A stretch of DNA of 64,000 bases from Lachnospiraceae bacterium (GTDB lineage Bacteria > Bacillota > Clostridia > Lachnospirales > Lachnospiraceae): assembly GCA_910574885.1 (NCBI GenBank), contig CAJTDD010000023.1:1-64000 (forward strand), given 5' to 3'. The notes beneath the pieces were generated by a model. That model saw nothing but the letters and a program-made list of their open reading frames with translations. It was not told the origin of the DNA and searched no databases. Made by a program: the position numbers and the translations under genes. This document shows, piece by piece, positions 24,971-33,871 of the stretch; the first letter of the stretch is position 1, and each line of letters begins with the position of its first letter.

Positions 24971-27478
24971 ATGATGGCAGCTAAAGCAAAAAAACAGGGG
25001 AGTAAAAAAACGGCGAAAAAGAAGAACACAGAGACCAGTTTTGTAGGGACGGAGATTACCATATGGATGACCCTTGCCGTGAGTATCCTTCTGATGATCA
25101 GTAATTTTGGCTTCGGCGGCTTTGTCGGAGAGATGCTGGCTGGGATGATGGAAGATATTTTCGGGTGGGCGGCGTACGTCCTGCCGTTCGTGCTGTTCGG
25201 TTCTGTGACATTTATCATATCGAATCGGGAGAATCCCAATGCTTATGTGAAGGTGGGGGCAGTCTTGTGCCTTTTGGCTCTCGCCTGCACATTTCTTGAG
25301 CTGGTGGATAAAAAGGGCGGGCTTCTCGGCGAATTGCTGGCGGGTATCCTGACGCCGGCAATCGGGGTCGCCGGCGCCTATGTGGTGGATATCATCCTGA
25401 TGATTATCTGTCTGGTAATCATCACGGGAAGGTCTGCGCTCAAGGGTGTCAAGAACCATAGCGGGAAGGTGTATGACAGGGCGAAGCAGGATGCCGTGCG
25501 CAGACGTGAGCTTGCCAAAGAACGGCGGATGATGAGTGAAACCGAGCCGAAAGAAACGAAGACGGCGGCGAAAAAGTCCCGCAAGAGAAGCGACCGGCAT
25601 GTGGAAGGAGTTTCCTTTAATACAGAGATTGCCAAGGATGTCCCGAATGTGCAGGAGGCTAAAGCAGGACAGACGGATTTCGGGCATGCAGGAATAAAGG
25701 GGAATGAGGCGAAGAAAAAGGACGAGCCGGAGAAAACAATGGAATTTGTCATCAACCGGGGAGGCGACGGATATCCGGAAGAAGCAATGGAAGACGGCAA
25801 TGATATGGCCTCGACGGAGCAGGAAGACAGCGAGGTGTCTGTAGACGTCGGCGCACCTAAGATGCGGGCAGCAAAGCCGGCAAATGAAGAGATAAATACG
25901 ACTTCGGCGAAAAGCCGGAAGAAGGACGCGAAGGCAATGGATGCCGCAGATGAGACGGCGGCAGTGGCGTCTGCCATTGCTTCCGAAAATCAGAAACCTA
26001 AAAAGGCATACCGTATGCCGCCTGTTTCCCTGCTGAAAAAAGGCGTCAGGCAGAAGGGAGAATCGGATTTAAGCCTTCGGGAGACGGCGATGAAGCTGCA
26101 GCAGATATTGGAGAATTTTGGGGTCAAGGTCACTGTGACCAACGTAAGCTGCGGCCCGTCCGTCACCCGGTATGAGCTGCAGCCGGAGATGGGAGTGAAG
26201 GTCAGCAAGATTGTCGGGCTTTCGGATGATATCAAGCTGAACCTTGCCGCCGCGGATATCCGTATCGAGGCGCCGATTCCCGGAAAGGCTGCGGTTGGTA
26301 TCGAAGTTCCCAACAAGGAGAATTCTCCGGTCATGTTTCGGGATCTTCTGGAGTCACCGGAATTCAAGAACAGCAGCTCGAAGATTTCATTTGCCGTGGG
26401 AAAGGATATCGGCGGAAAGGCTGTGGTATCGGATATCGGGAAGATGCCCCATGTTTTGATTGCCGGCCAGACGGGTTCCGGTAAATCTGTCTGTATCAAT
26501 ACATTGATTATGAGTATCCTATATAAGGCGATGCCGGATGAGGTGAAACTGATCATGATTGATCCTAAGGTGGTGGAGTTAAGCGTCTATAACGGGATTC
26601 CCCACCTGATGATACCGGTGGTGACAGACCCGAAAAAGGCTGCGGGGGCGCTGAATTGGGCGGTTGCCGAGATGGACAGGCGTTACCGGGTATTTGCAGA
26701 GTACGGTGTCCGGGATATGAAGGGATACAATGAAAAGATTGTGTCCATGCCTTCTGTGGATGGGACGGTTCAGGAACCGCTGCCCCAGATTATCGTAATC
26801 GTAGACGAGCTGGCGGATTTGATGATGACTGCCCCGGGAGAGGTGGAAGGAGCCATCTGCCGTCTGGCGCAGCTCGCGAGAGCGGCGGGAATCCATCTGG
26901 TCATTGCGACCCAGCGTCCGTCGGTCAATGTCATTACAGGGCTTATCAAGGCAAATATGCCTTCCAGGATTGCATTTTCTGTGTCACAGGGGGTAGATTC
27001 CAGGACCATTATCGATATGAACGGGGCGGAGCGGCTTCTGGGAAAGGGAGATATGCTGTTCTATCCGGCGGGTTATCTAAAGCCTGCCAGAGTGCAGGGG
27101 GCGTTTGTCTCAGACAAAGAGGTCCAGGACGTGGTAGAGTTCTTGAAGGAGCATAGTGAAGAGGTTACATACGATGAAGAAGTGGTGAACCATGTGAACA
27201 CCAACCAAGGCGGCAGTATGCCGGCCGGGGGAGCCCCGCCGGAGGAGGAGGCACATGACGCCTATTTCGTAGAGGCGGGGCGGCTTATCATCGATAAGGA
27301 TAAAGCATCCATTGGGATGTTACAGAGGGCATTTAAGATTGGCTTTAACCGGGCGGCGAGGATTATGGACCAGCTTGCCGAGGCAGGGGTCGTTGGACCG
27401 GAGGAAGGGACGAAACCAAGGAAGGTCCTGATGGCTTTGGAAGAGTTCGACCAGTTCATTTCCAGTAATGAAGCATGA
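24971..27478 (+). CDS. ftsK: DNA translocase FtsK/SpoIIIE
   Basis: The ATP-driven pump moves chromosomal DNA through the division or sporulation septum. The 835-residue protein has a lysine-rich start and four hydrophobic segments in about 28-160. A charged, low-complexity linker covers 170-345. The motor has Walker A GQTGSGKS at about 499-506, Walker [14 protein letters not shown] near 605, and [23 protein letters not shown]-terminal winged-helix gamma domain ([20 protein letters not shown]) reads KOPS/SRS DNA. With spoIIIA genes in the window, a sporulation role is plausible. Two tandem ATGs (24971, 24974) follow GGGGGA. Confidence 0.96.
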   Translation: MMAAKAKKQGSKKTAKKKNTETSFVGTEITIWMTLAVSILLMISNFGFGGFVGEMLAGMMEDIFGWAAYVLPFVLFGSVTFIISNRENPNAYVKVGAVLCLLALACTFLELVDKKGGLLGELLAGILTPAIGVAGAYVVDIILMIICLVIITGRSALKGVKNHSGKVYDRAKQDAVRRRELAKERRMMSETEPKETKTAAKKSRKRSDRHVEGVSFNTEIAKDVPNVQEAKAGQTDFGHAGIKGNEAKKKDEPEKTMEFVINRGGDGYPEEAMEDGNDMASTEQEDSEVSVDVGAPKMRAAKPANEEINTTSAKSRKKDAKAMDAADETAAVASAIASENQKPKKAYRMPPVSLLKKGVRQKGESDLSLRETAMKLQQILENFGVKVTVTNVSCGPSVTRYELQPEMGVKVSKIVGLSDDIKLNLAAADIRIEAPIPGKAAVGIEVPNKENSPVMFRDLLESPEFKNSSSKISFAVGKDIGGKAVVSDIGKMPHVLIAGQTGSGKSVCINTLIMSILYKAMPDEVKLIMIDPKVVELSVYNGIPHLMIPVVTDPKKAAGALNWAVAEMDRRYRVFAEYGVRDMKGYNEKIVSMPSVDGTVQEPLPQIIVIVDELADLMMTAPGEVEGAICRLAQLARAAGIHLVIATQRPSVNVITGLIKANMPSRIAFSVSQGVDSRTIIDMNGAERLLGKGDMLFYPAGYLKPARVQGAFVSDKEVQDVVEFLKEHSEEVTYDEEVVNHVNTNQGGSMPAGGAPPEEEAHDAYFVEAGRLIIDKDKASIGMLQRAFKIGFNRAARIMDQLAEAGVVGPEEGTKPRKVLMALEEFDQFISSNEA

Positions 27479-27515
27479 TAACATATCACAAACAGAAGAA
27501 AGGATGGGGAATGCG

Positions 27516-29186
27516 ATGAAAACAGATATCCAGATTGCACAGGAGGCACAGATGTTCCACATTAGGGATGTGGCGAAAGCCGTAGGAATCGGCGAGGAGG
27601 AGCTTGAGTTCTATGGGAAGTATAAAGCGAAGCTCTCGGATGAGGTATGGGAGAGGATTAAGGACAGGCCGGACGGAAAGCTGGTTTTAGTGACGGCAAT
27701 CAATCCCACTCCGGCAGGGGAAGGGAAGACGACGACGACTGTAGGATTGGGGCAGGCTTTGGCAAAGCTTGATAAGAAGGCAATCATTGCTCTTAGGGAA
27801 CCTTCTCTTGGACCATGTTTCGGAATCAAGGGAGGAGCAGCAGGAGGCGGATATGCCCAGGTAGTGCCGATGGAAGACCTGAACCTTCATTTTACCGGGG
27901 ATTTCCATGCGATTACTTCCGCAAATAATCTTCTGGCCGCGATGCTGGACAACCATATCCAGCAAGGGAACGCGCTCCAAATCGATCCGAGGCAGGTAGT
28001 CTGGAAACGCTGTCTGGATATGAACGACCGGAATTTGCGGAATATTGTCGTAGGTCTTGGAAACAAGATGGACGGCATGGTCAGGGAAGACCATTTCGTA
28101 ATTACGGTGGCTTCGGAAATCATGGCAATCCTCTGTCTTGCGGAAGACATACAGGATCTGAAAAAACGTCTTGGGAAGATTATTGTGGCATATAATTTTA
28201 ACGGCGACCCTGTGACGGCAGAGGAGCTAAAGGCCACAGGCGCCATGACTGCTCTTTTGAAAGATGCAATCAAGCCGAACCTGATTCAGACATTGGAGCA
28301 TACGCCTGCTTTGGTCCATGGAGGGCCTTTTGCGAATATCGCCCATGGATGCAACAGTGTAAGGGCTACAAGGATGGCGCTGAAACTAAGCGATATTACC
28401 GTGACAGAGGCGGGCTTCGGCGCAGACCTTGGGGCAGAGAAGTTCTTGGATATCAAGTGCCGCAAGGCTGGCTTTCGTCCGGACGCGGTGGTTCTGGTGG
28501 CGACGGTCCGCGCTTTGAAGTACAACGGCGGCGTTGCGAAGGAAGACTTGGGGAAGGAGAATCTGGATGCCCTCCAAAGGGGAATCGTGAATCTGGAAAA
28601 GCACATCGAGAATATCAAGAAATATGACGTCCCGGTAGTTGTGACGCTGAATTCCTTCGTGACGGATACGGATGCGGAGAATGAATTTATCCGTAAGTTC
28701 TGTGAGGAGAAGGGGTGTGAGTTTGCTCTTTCCCAGGTATGGGAGAAGGGCGGCGAGGGTGGAATTGCCTTGGCGCAGAAGGTACTTGATACTCTGGAGC
28801 AGAAGGAGAGCCATTTCCATGTGCTGTATCCGGACGAGATGTCCCTTGAGGATAAGATTGAAACCATTGCGAAGGAGATTTACGGCGCGAGAGGGGTGGT
28901 CTACGAGCCGGCGGCGAAGAGGCAGCTTGGGAAGATTACGTCTATGGGCTTCGGAAATCTTCCGGTCTGCATGGCAAAGAACCAGTACTCACTGTCTGAC
29001 GATGCGAAAAAGCTGGGACGCCCTACGGATTTTGACATTCATATTAGAGAAGTCTATGTCAGCGCCGGAGCAGGATTTGTGGTTGCGCTTACGGGAGCGA
29101 TTATGACAATGCCGGGCCTGCCTAAGGTTCCGGCAGCGAACGGGATTGATGTATCAGACGATGGGAAGATCACCGGATTGTTCTAA
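27516..29186 (+). CDS. fhs: Formate-tetrahydrofolate ligase
   Basis: Fhs activates formate with ATP onto tetrahydrofolate, giving 10-formyl-THF for one-carbon metabolism, and is prominent in anaerobes and acetogens. From the chosen start the length is 556 residues, the usual size. Landmarks: phosphate loop [18 protein letters not shown] from residue 65, [38 protein letters not shown], and the C-terminal [26 protein letters not shown] 27516 has GGGGA five bases upstream. Earlier in-frame ATGs at 27468 and 27504 would extend past the family N-terminus and overlap ftsK. Confidence 0.97.
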   Translation: MKTDIQIAQEAQMFHIRDVAKAVGIGEEELEFYGKYKAKLSDEVWERIKDRPDGKLVLVTAINPTPAGEGKTTTTVGLGQALAKLDKKAIIALREPSLGPCFGIKGGAAGGGYAQVVPMEDLNLHFTGDFHAITSANNLLAAMLDNHIQQGNALQIDPRQVVWKRCLDMNDRNLRNIVVGLGNKMDGMVREDHFVITVASEIMAILCLAEDIQDLKKRLGKIIVAYNFNGDPVTAEELKATGAMTALLKDAIKPNLIQTLEHTPALVHGGPFANIAHGCNSVRATRMALKLSDITVTEAGFGADLGAEKFLDIKCRKAGFRPDAVVLVATVRALKYNGGVAKEDLGKENLDALQRGIVNLEKHIENIKKYDVPVVVTLNSFVTDTDAENEFIRKFCEEKGCEFALSQVWEKGGEGGIALAQKVLDTLEQKESHFHVLYPDEMSLEDKIETIAKEIYGARGVVYEPAAKRQLGKITSMGFGNLPVCMAKNQYSLSDDAKKLGRPTDFDIHIREVYVSAGAGFVVALTGAIMTMPGLPKVPAANGIDVSDDGKITGLF

Positions 29187-29193
29187 GAAAAAC

Positions 29194-29221
29194 CTGCCGG
29201 AATCTGTTTTGGTAACGGCAG
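29194..29221 (+). other. Hairpin after fhs
   Basis: CTGCCG (29194-29199) pairs with CGGCAG (29216-29221) in the 56-base gap before the zinc-ribbon gene. There is no T-run, so readthrough is expected. Confidence 0.4.
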
Positions 29222-29242
29222 TAAGTAGGGGGGTCTCTTGAG

Positions 29243-30757
29243 ATGAAATGCGAGTATTGCGGATATGAGATACCGGAAGGGATGTTATACTGTGAATCGT
29301 GCGGCAGGGAAGTACGCATTGTTCCGGATTACAATCCTTTGGATGACATGCTTACTGAGCAGATAAGGGGTGCCATTAATGGCGAAGATGGTTATGAGGA
29401 TTATCTTGACTATGGTCCTATAGGAGATAGGGAGGCAAGAGGAGCCGGAAGGAATACGGGACGGGGGACGAACCGTGATATGGGAGGCGGTGTGAGCCGC
29501 AGCACCGGCCGGAATGCAGGTGGAGCCGGCCGGATGACAGCCCGTGACATGGGGGCCGGCCGTAGTACGGTCCGTGACGTAGGAGGAGCCAGAAGTACCG
29601 TCAGAGATGTAGGTGGAGCCGGCCGGGGGGTTAGCCAGGACATGCGAAATGGAGCCGGCCGGAGCACAGCCCGTGACATGGGGGTCGGCCGCAGTACCAG
29701 CCGTGACATGGGCGGGGCGGGGCGGAGCACCAGCCGGGATGTGAGGGGCGGTGTAAGTCGTAACACCAGTTCCCGCCGGGTCAATGGGACGGAGAATATG
29801 TCAGAGCGCGACCGCAAGCGCAGGCAGGCGGAGCGTAAAAAGGCAAAGAAGCGCAAAAGAATGGGATGTCTGTTCGTGATTTTCCTTATGATTGCGGCGG
29901 TTGCCGGAGGCGTATTTTATCTGTATCGGAATTCCTATCAGGGAATCATAAGCAGGGGGAATCAGGCGTTAAAAGCCGGGGAACTGAATCAGGCAATCGC
30001 TTATTTTGAGCGTGGGATAAAAAAAGACGAGACGAAAAAAGACGCCTATATCGGGTTGGCGAAGGTCTACATTGCGAAAAAGGATTTGGACTGGGCGGAA
30101 TCCATTTTTTTGGAGGCTGTGAAAAAGCAGCCGAAAAATGCGGATATTTATCAGGCTTATGTGGAATTCTATATGGATACGGATCAGAAGGAGAAGATTC
30201 CTCTGCTCCTTGAGGATGTGGATGGAGACGTGGCGGAACGTCTGGCAGGCTATATTGTCGCCGATCCCGGGTTTAGCCTGGATGACAGTGAGGTTTACGA
30301 GGACGTACAGGAATTGTCTTTGACGACGGAGGAGGGGTATACGATTTATTATACCGACGACGGGTCAGAGGCGACTATCCGGAGTAAGAAGTATACGGAG
30401 CCAATTCAGCTTGGGGAAGGCGTGAGCGAGATTTCTGCGCTTGCGGTTGACGAGAAAGGAGTTCCGGGCCTTCCGGTCAAGAAGTCATATACGGTGGAGC
30501 TTCCAATCGTGGACGCCCCGGCGGTGTCGCCGTCTACCGGGCAGTATAGTTCGGCGGTGCAGATTGAGATTAAGGTGCCGGAAGGGTATGAGGCTTATTA
30601 TACGACCAACGGGGAAGATCCTTCTACTGCGTCCAGTAAGTATATGGGACCGATTGATATGCCGGAGGGCGAGACGCTGTTCAAGGCGATTCTTGTAAAC
30701 AGTAAAGGACGTGCCAGCGGGATCACGACGAGAAATTATGTGCTGGAGACAGAGTAG
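29243..30757 (+). CDS. Zinc-ribbon / TPR / chitobiase-C-terminal-like membrane protein
   Basis: The 504-residue modular protein has no single recognised family name. Residues 1-22 form a zinc ribbon (C3, C6, C17, C20). Residues about 55-180 are a low-complexity linker of Gly/Arg/Ser/Asp repeats of the type RDMGGAGRSTS, and 185-206 are strongly basic. A membrane helix lies at about 209-226 (FVIFLMIAAVAGGVFYLY). TPR-like helices follow at 230-310 (GNQALKAGELNQAIAYFERG). Two beta domains of the chitobiase/hexosaminidase C-terminal type come next (YTIYYTDDGSEAT; YEAYYTTNGEDPST). The orientation suggests a cytoplasmic ribbon and an outside TPR/beta part. Confidence 0.75.
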   Translation: MKCEYCGYEIPEGMLYCESCGREVRIVPDYNPLDDMLTEQIRGAINGEDGYEDYLDYGPIGDREARGAGRNTGRGTNRDMGGGVSRSTGRNAGGAGRMTARDMGAGRSTVRDVGGARSTVRDVGGAGRGVSQDMRNGAGRSTARDMGVGRSTSRDMGGAGRSTSRDVRGGVSRNTSSRRVNGTENMSERDRKRRQAERKKAKKRKRMGCLFVIFLMIAAVAGGVFYLYRNSYQGIISRGNQALKAGELNQAIAYFERGIKKDETKKDAYIGLAKVYIAKKDLDWAESIFLEAVKKQPKNADIYQAYVEFYMDTDQKEKIPLLLEDVDGDVAERLAGYIVADPGFSLDDSEVYEDVQELSLTTEEGYTIYYTDDGSEATIRSKKYTEPIQLGEGVSEISALAVDEKGVPGLPVKKSYTVELPIVDAPAVSPSTGQYSSAVQIEIKVPEGYEAYYTTNGEDPSTASSKYMGPIDMPEGETLFKAILVNSKGRASGITTRNYVLETE

Positions 30758-30786
30758 GCTGTGGGTTAACTGGGAAGAATGCTTTT

Positions 30787-30850
30787 GGTATGCCGATACA
30801 GGCGTGTATCCTGCGCAGTCGGCAGATAGGCAGACGCCGTTTGGCATATC
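30787..30850 (+). ncRNA. Compact cloverleaf-like fold upstream of rubredoxin
   Basis: GGTATGCC (30787-30794) and GGCATATC (30843-30850) close the fold with 8 bp, one of them G-T. Inside are GATACA/TGTATC with loop GGCG (30795-30810), CTGC/GCAG with a seven-base loop (30811-30825), and a short GGC/GCC (30829-30838). It is not a tRNA: no T-loop or anticodon-stem pattern fits. It is either a 5' leader structure of the rubredoxin mRNA or a dispersed structured repeat. Confidence 0.45.
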
Positions 30851-30885
30851 AGAGTGTTTATAGATTAGAAAGGAGAAAATGAAGT

Positions 30886-31041
30886 ATGAAGTATGTATGT
30901 GATGTGTGTGGATGGGAGTACGATGAGGAAGTTGGATATCCGGAGGGAGATATCGAGCCGGGAACAAAGTGGGAGGATGTGCCGGAGGATTTTGTTTGCC
31001 CGCTGTGTATGGTAGGGAAAGATCAGTTTTCCGAGGCATAG
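30886..31041 (+). CDS. Rubredoxin
   Basis: The frame encodes 51 residues starting MKYVCDVCGWEYDEE. The iron is held by C5 and C8 (CDVCG) and C38 and C41 (CPLC), with the conserved YP..GD..PGTKWEDVPEDFVCP framework, so this is a classical single-iron rubredoxin carrying electrons in the cytoplasm. Partners in anaerobes are usually peroxide- or oxygen-reducing flavodiiron proteins and rubrerythrins, none of which is adjacent. AAAGGAG at 30869-30875 serves the ATG at 30886; the nearer ATG at 30879 runs into a stop after seven codons. Confidence 0.95.
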   Translation: MKYVCDVCGWEYDEEVGYPEGDIEPGTKWEDVPEDFVCPLCMVGKDQFSEA

Positions 31042-31065
31042 GTTCCGAGTAGATATTTTCCGGGT

Positions 31066-31112
31066 AAAAAGCAAGGTATGGGAGGCGCGGCTTTCCATAC
31101 CTTGCTTTTTCT
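31066..31112 (+). terminator. Strong Rho-independent terminator after rubredoxin
   Basis: AAAAAGCAAGGTATGG (31066-31081) pairs with CCATACCTTGCTTTTT (31095-31110) and continues into a pyrimidine-rich tail. Confidence 0.92.
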
Positions 31113-31229
31113 GTCTATTTACGGTAATATTTCATATATGTTTTGGCTAGTGTACTGTCTGTATTGTCATATTTCTTGTATGTGTTTATTACAATGATAG
31201 AAATAGAGAAAATGATGAGGAGTCAGTGT

Positions 31230-32684
31230 ATGAAATCTATTGTGGCAATGCTGCTTGGAGCTTTGCTGTGCGTTCAGCCTGTATCGGCAATGCAGGTGAA
31301 GGAGCCGGTTCTGTATACCCAAAGGGCATCCCATGATGCAAGTCTCTTAGGGACGGGCGGACTTGGTCCGATAATGAATACCCAAAGGGCGGGTGAAGGT
31401 ACGGAAAAGAAGGAAAGTGTGCAGGAGGAGACGGAGGTACAGGAAGGGACGGAAGCACAAGGAGGGACGGAAGCACAGGGAGAGACGGATGAAGCGCAGG
31501 AAGATGAAAAAGAAGGGGCTGCGGCGCAAGGGGAGATCAGTGTACAGGAAACGGAGGAAGCACAGGAAGATGCGGGTGGTTCTGAAAGCTCTGGGACATC
31601 GGGACAGGTGGAGGTCAGCGCGCCTTCTGCGGTCCTGATGGAGTCTTCTACAGGGCAGGTGATTTTTGAGAAGGATGCGGATACGCAGCGCCCTCCGGCG
31701 AGCGTGACCAAGGTCATGACGCTTTTGTTGATTTTTGATGCGCTGGCGGATGGGAAGATTAAGCTGGAGGATTCTGTGACGACTTCGGAGTATGCGGCGT
31801 CCATGGGTGGGTCGCAGGTGTTTTTAGAGCCGGGGGAGGTGCAGACGGTGGATACGCTGATTAAGTGCATTTCCGTGGCAAGCGCTAATGACGCATGTGT
31901 GGCAATGGCAGAACATATCTGCGGCAATGAAGAGGAATTCGTGGCACAGATGAATAAAAGGGCCGAAGGCCTTGGAATGACGAACACGCATTTTATCAAC
32001 TGCAACGGACTGGATGCGGACGGACACCTGACAACGGCGCGGGATATTGCGCTGATGTCAAGGGAGCTGATTACGGCATACCCCCAGATTCATGATTACT
32101 GCACCATTTGGATGGAGAATATAACTCACACGACGAAAAAGGGCTCCTCCGAATTCGGCCTGACGAACACGAATAAACTGATTCGGCAGTATGAATTTGC
32201 CACCGGGCTAAAAACCGGCTCTACCAGCAAGGCAAAGTTCTGTGTGTCGGCTACTGCAAAGAAGGATGATACGGAACTGATTGCCGTTATCATGGCGGCA
32301 GACGACAGTAAGGCGCGTGTGAGAGACGCCATTGCCCTGTGCAATTACGGATTTGGAAAATGCAACAAATATCAGGAGGACGGAACGGAACCTGTCAAGC
32401 CCGTGAAAATTGCAAGAGGTGTGAAAGGGACGGTTAAGGCGGCGCAGGAAGAGCCGTTTACATATATCGACACAACGGGGGCGGATTTGAAAGGGATGGA
32501 GCGGAAGGTCACGGCCAGCAAGAAATTACAGGCGCCAATCAAAAAAGGCGATAAAGTAGGTGTGGCGAAATATTATCTGAACGGCACAGAGGTAGGGAGC
32601 AGAGATATTGTTGCATCTGAGAGCGTGGATGCAGTCAGTTACCAGAGCGCGCTTGTAGATACGATTGAGGAATGGCTGCTGTGA
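31230..32684 (+). CDS. D-alanyl-D-alanine carboxypeptidase (PBP5/DacF family)
   Basis: The exported penicillin-binding enzyme trims the terminal D-Ala from peptidoglycan stems. A signal peptide covers about 1-21 (SIVAMLLGALLCVQPVSA). The mature N-terminus begins with a segment (29-54) encoded by the repeat element at 31315-31390. An acidic Glu/Gln/Gly/Thr low-complexity stretch follows to about 125. The catalytic motifs are S158-x-x-K161 in PASVTKVM, S218-A-N220, and K328-T-G330. The C-terminal beta domain follows; there is no clear amphipathic anchor. ATG 31230 (484 residues) follows GAGGAG. dacF-type genes are often sporulation-linked, but its promoter is unclear. Confidence 0.92.
   Translation: MKSIVAMLLGALLCVQPVSAMQVKEPVLYTQRASHDASLLGTGGLGPIMNTQRAGEGTEKKESVQEETEVQEGTEAQGGTEAQGETDEAQEDEKEGAAAQGEISVQETEEAQEDAGGSESSGTSGQVEVSAPSAVLMESSTGQVIFEKDADTQRPPASVTKVMTLLLIFDALADGKIKLEDSVTTSEYAASMGGSQVFLEPGEVQTVDTLIKCISVASANDACVAMAEHICGNEEEFVAQMNKRAEGLGMTNTHFINCNGLDADGHLTTARDIALMSRELITAYPQIHDYCTIWMENITHTTKKGSSEFGLTNTNKLIRQYEFATGLKTGSTSKAKFCVSATAKKDDTELIAVIMAADDSKARVRDAIALCNYGFGKCNKYQEDGTEPVKPVKIARGVKGTVKAAQEEPFTYIDTTGADLKGMERKVTASKKLQAPIKKGDKVGVAKYYLNGTEVGSRDIVASESVDAVSYQSALVDTIEEWLL
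31315..31390 (+). repeat. Three-hairpin repeat element inside the carboxypeptidase gene, with 13-bp direct repeats
   Basis: ATACCCAAAGGGC occurs at 31315-31327 and again at 31378-31390, exactly 63 bases (21 codons) apart. The first repeat runs into and the second follows the same three hairpins as at 24089-24133: GCATC/GATGC (31326-31339), GTCTC/GGGAC (31342-31354) and GGAC/GTCC (31359-31369), with identical 2- and 4-base spacers. It is translated in frame, giving TQRA twice (residues 30-33 and 51-54). Confidence 0.85.
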
Positions 32685-32730
32685 GATGGATGGGGCATGC
32701 AGGAGAAGCAGATGGATGTCCCAAATAGCA

Positions 32731-32774
32731 AAGGGGCTGCTGCAAAATGCAAAAATTATGCAGCAGCCTCTTTT
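32731..32774. terminator. Bidirectional terminator between the carboxypeptidase and AAA ATPase genes
   Basis: AGGGGCTGCTGCA (32732-32744) pairs with TGCAGCAGCCTCT (32758-32770) with a TTTT tail on the plus strand. The minus strand side ends with a short CCCCTTTGCT. It sits between converging genes. Confidence 0.85.
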
Positions 32775-32797
32775 GGCGCTTGAGTCAATTATTTCCA

Positions 32798-33835
32798 TCA
32801 ATTTTTCTGGGAGTCTTTTAAATCACTATATTCCGGCTCCCCATTTTCAATGTCAATGACCCTGACTTCTTTTGCAGATTCGATGATAATTGGCGAGGAA
32901 GTCGTTGCGATAAACTGTACGTTCGGAAATACCGCCCGGAGCGCGTCGATTACGTTCACCTGACATTTTGGATCTAAATGCATATCTAGTTCATCAATCA
33001 GTACAATACCTTTTGATTTTGTCAGCTCTTCCTTTTTGTGGGGATTCAGAAGAGCCATCCGGCATGCAATGTCTAAGACCATCCAAATTAGGGACTGGAA
33101 TCCCGCGCTTAGGTGCCCCAGCGGCAGGATGTTATTTCCGTTCTGGCACATAAATTCTTCAGCCTTCTTATCCAAAAAGAACCGATAGGGCTTTCCGCCG
33201 TCCATCCGGCAGGCAAAATCGGCTGATGCATTCATGACCGTTTCATATTCTGCCGTCTTTTCCATCTTTGAACACCAGTTATACAAAAACCTCAGGTTCG
33301 TAGAATCCGACAGGGCATCCAAATAACCTACGGTTCGCTCATATTTTTTCCGGAAAATATTTTCTGTCTTTTCAAATTTCTGGGAACACGCCCTTCCCAT
33401 TCCCTGAAAACTTAATACAGGCAGGTCTGACTCGGCCTTTTTCCCAAGACGCCGAAGGAGAGCAGAAGTTTCTTTCGGCTGAATCGAGGTTTTCGAGGCA
33501 TGGATGCTGGTCCGGCTCATAATCCAGCGGACGGGGATATTTACGCCCTCGATTGCTGCGACCAGAGTGACTTCCACCGGAACGGAATAATCGCATGTGA
33601 GGGAACCGTCGTCAGACAGAGTGTATGCTTTGCTGATTTCGTCTCTGGTAAAATGTTCTGTAAAACATCCTTCGATTCCGGACAGGATTCCGGAAAGACC
33701 TGTAGTCAGGGCGTCAAGGATTGAGGTCTTGCCTTTTCCGTTCATTCCTTTTATCAGATGGAAGCCTGGTTCAAATTCCAGACGTATCTGTTCAATTCCC
33801 CTAAAATTCGTTATCTGCGCATTGATGAAATGCAT
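32798..33835 (-). CDS. Stand-alone AAA/ABC-type ATPase (RecF/SMC-like)
   Basis: The 345-residue protein starts HFINAQITNFRGIEQIRLEF, typical of RecF/OLD-like ATPases that begin with a beta strand and FRG motif. Walker A GMNGKGKT is at 30-37, signature-like HLSAGFQSLIWMVLDIA is near 243, and Walker B GIVLIDELDMHLDP is near 283. A switch FIATTSSPIII follows. The central part is not a long coiled coil and no nuclease (TOPRIM, HNH) domain is present or adjacent. Such ATPases occur in DNA repair and in phage-defence pairs, but without a partner the role is unknown. It is separated from the chemoreceptor gene by 36 bases, so the two may be co-transcribed. Confidence 0.75.
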   Translation of the reverse strand: MHFINAQITNFRGIEQIRLEFEPGFHLIKGMNGKGKTSILDALTTGLSGILSGIEGCFTEHFTRDEISKAYTLSDDGSLTCDYSVPVEVTLVAAIEGVNIPVRWIMSRTSIHASKTSIQPKETSALLRRLGKKAESDLPVLSFQGMGRACSQKFEKTENIFRKKYERTVGYLDALSDSTNLRFLYNWCSKMEKTAEYETVMNASADFACRMDGGKPYRFFLDKKAEEFMCQNGNNILPLGHLSAGFQSLIWMVLDIACRMALLNPHKKEELTKSKGIVLIDELDMHLDPKCQVNVIDALRAVFPNVQFIATTSSPIIIESAKEVRVIDIENGEPEYSDLKDSQKN

Positions 33836-33871
33836 GGTACACCTCCTGGATTTTTCTGGCAGAGACCGGTT

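Noticed and set aside
30787..30850. tRNA gene
   Set aside because: Although cloverleaf-like, it lacks the T-loop sequence, the proper arm lengths and an anticodon stem-loop.
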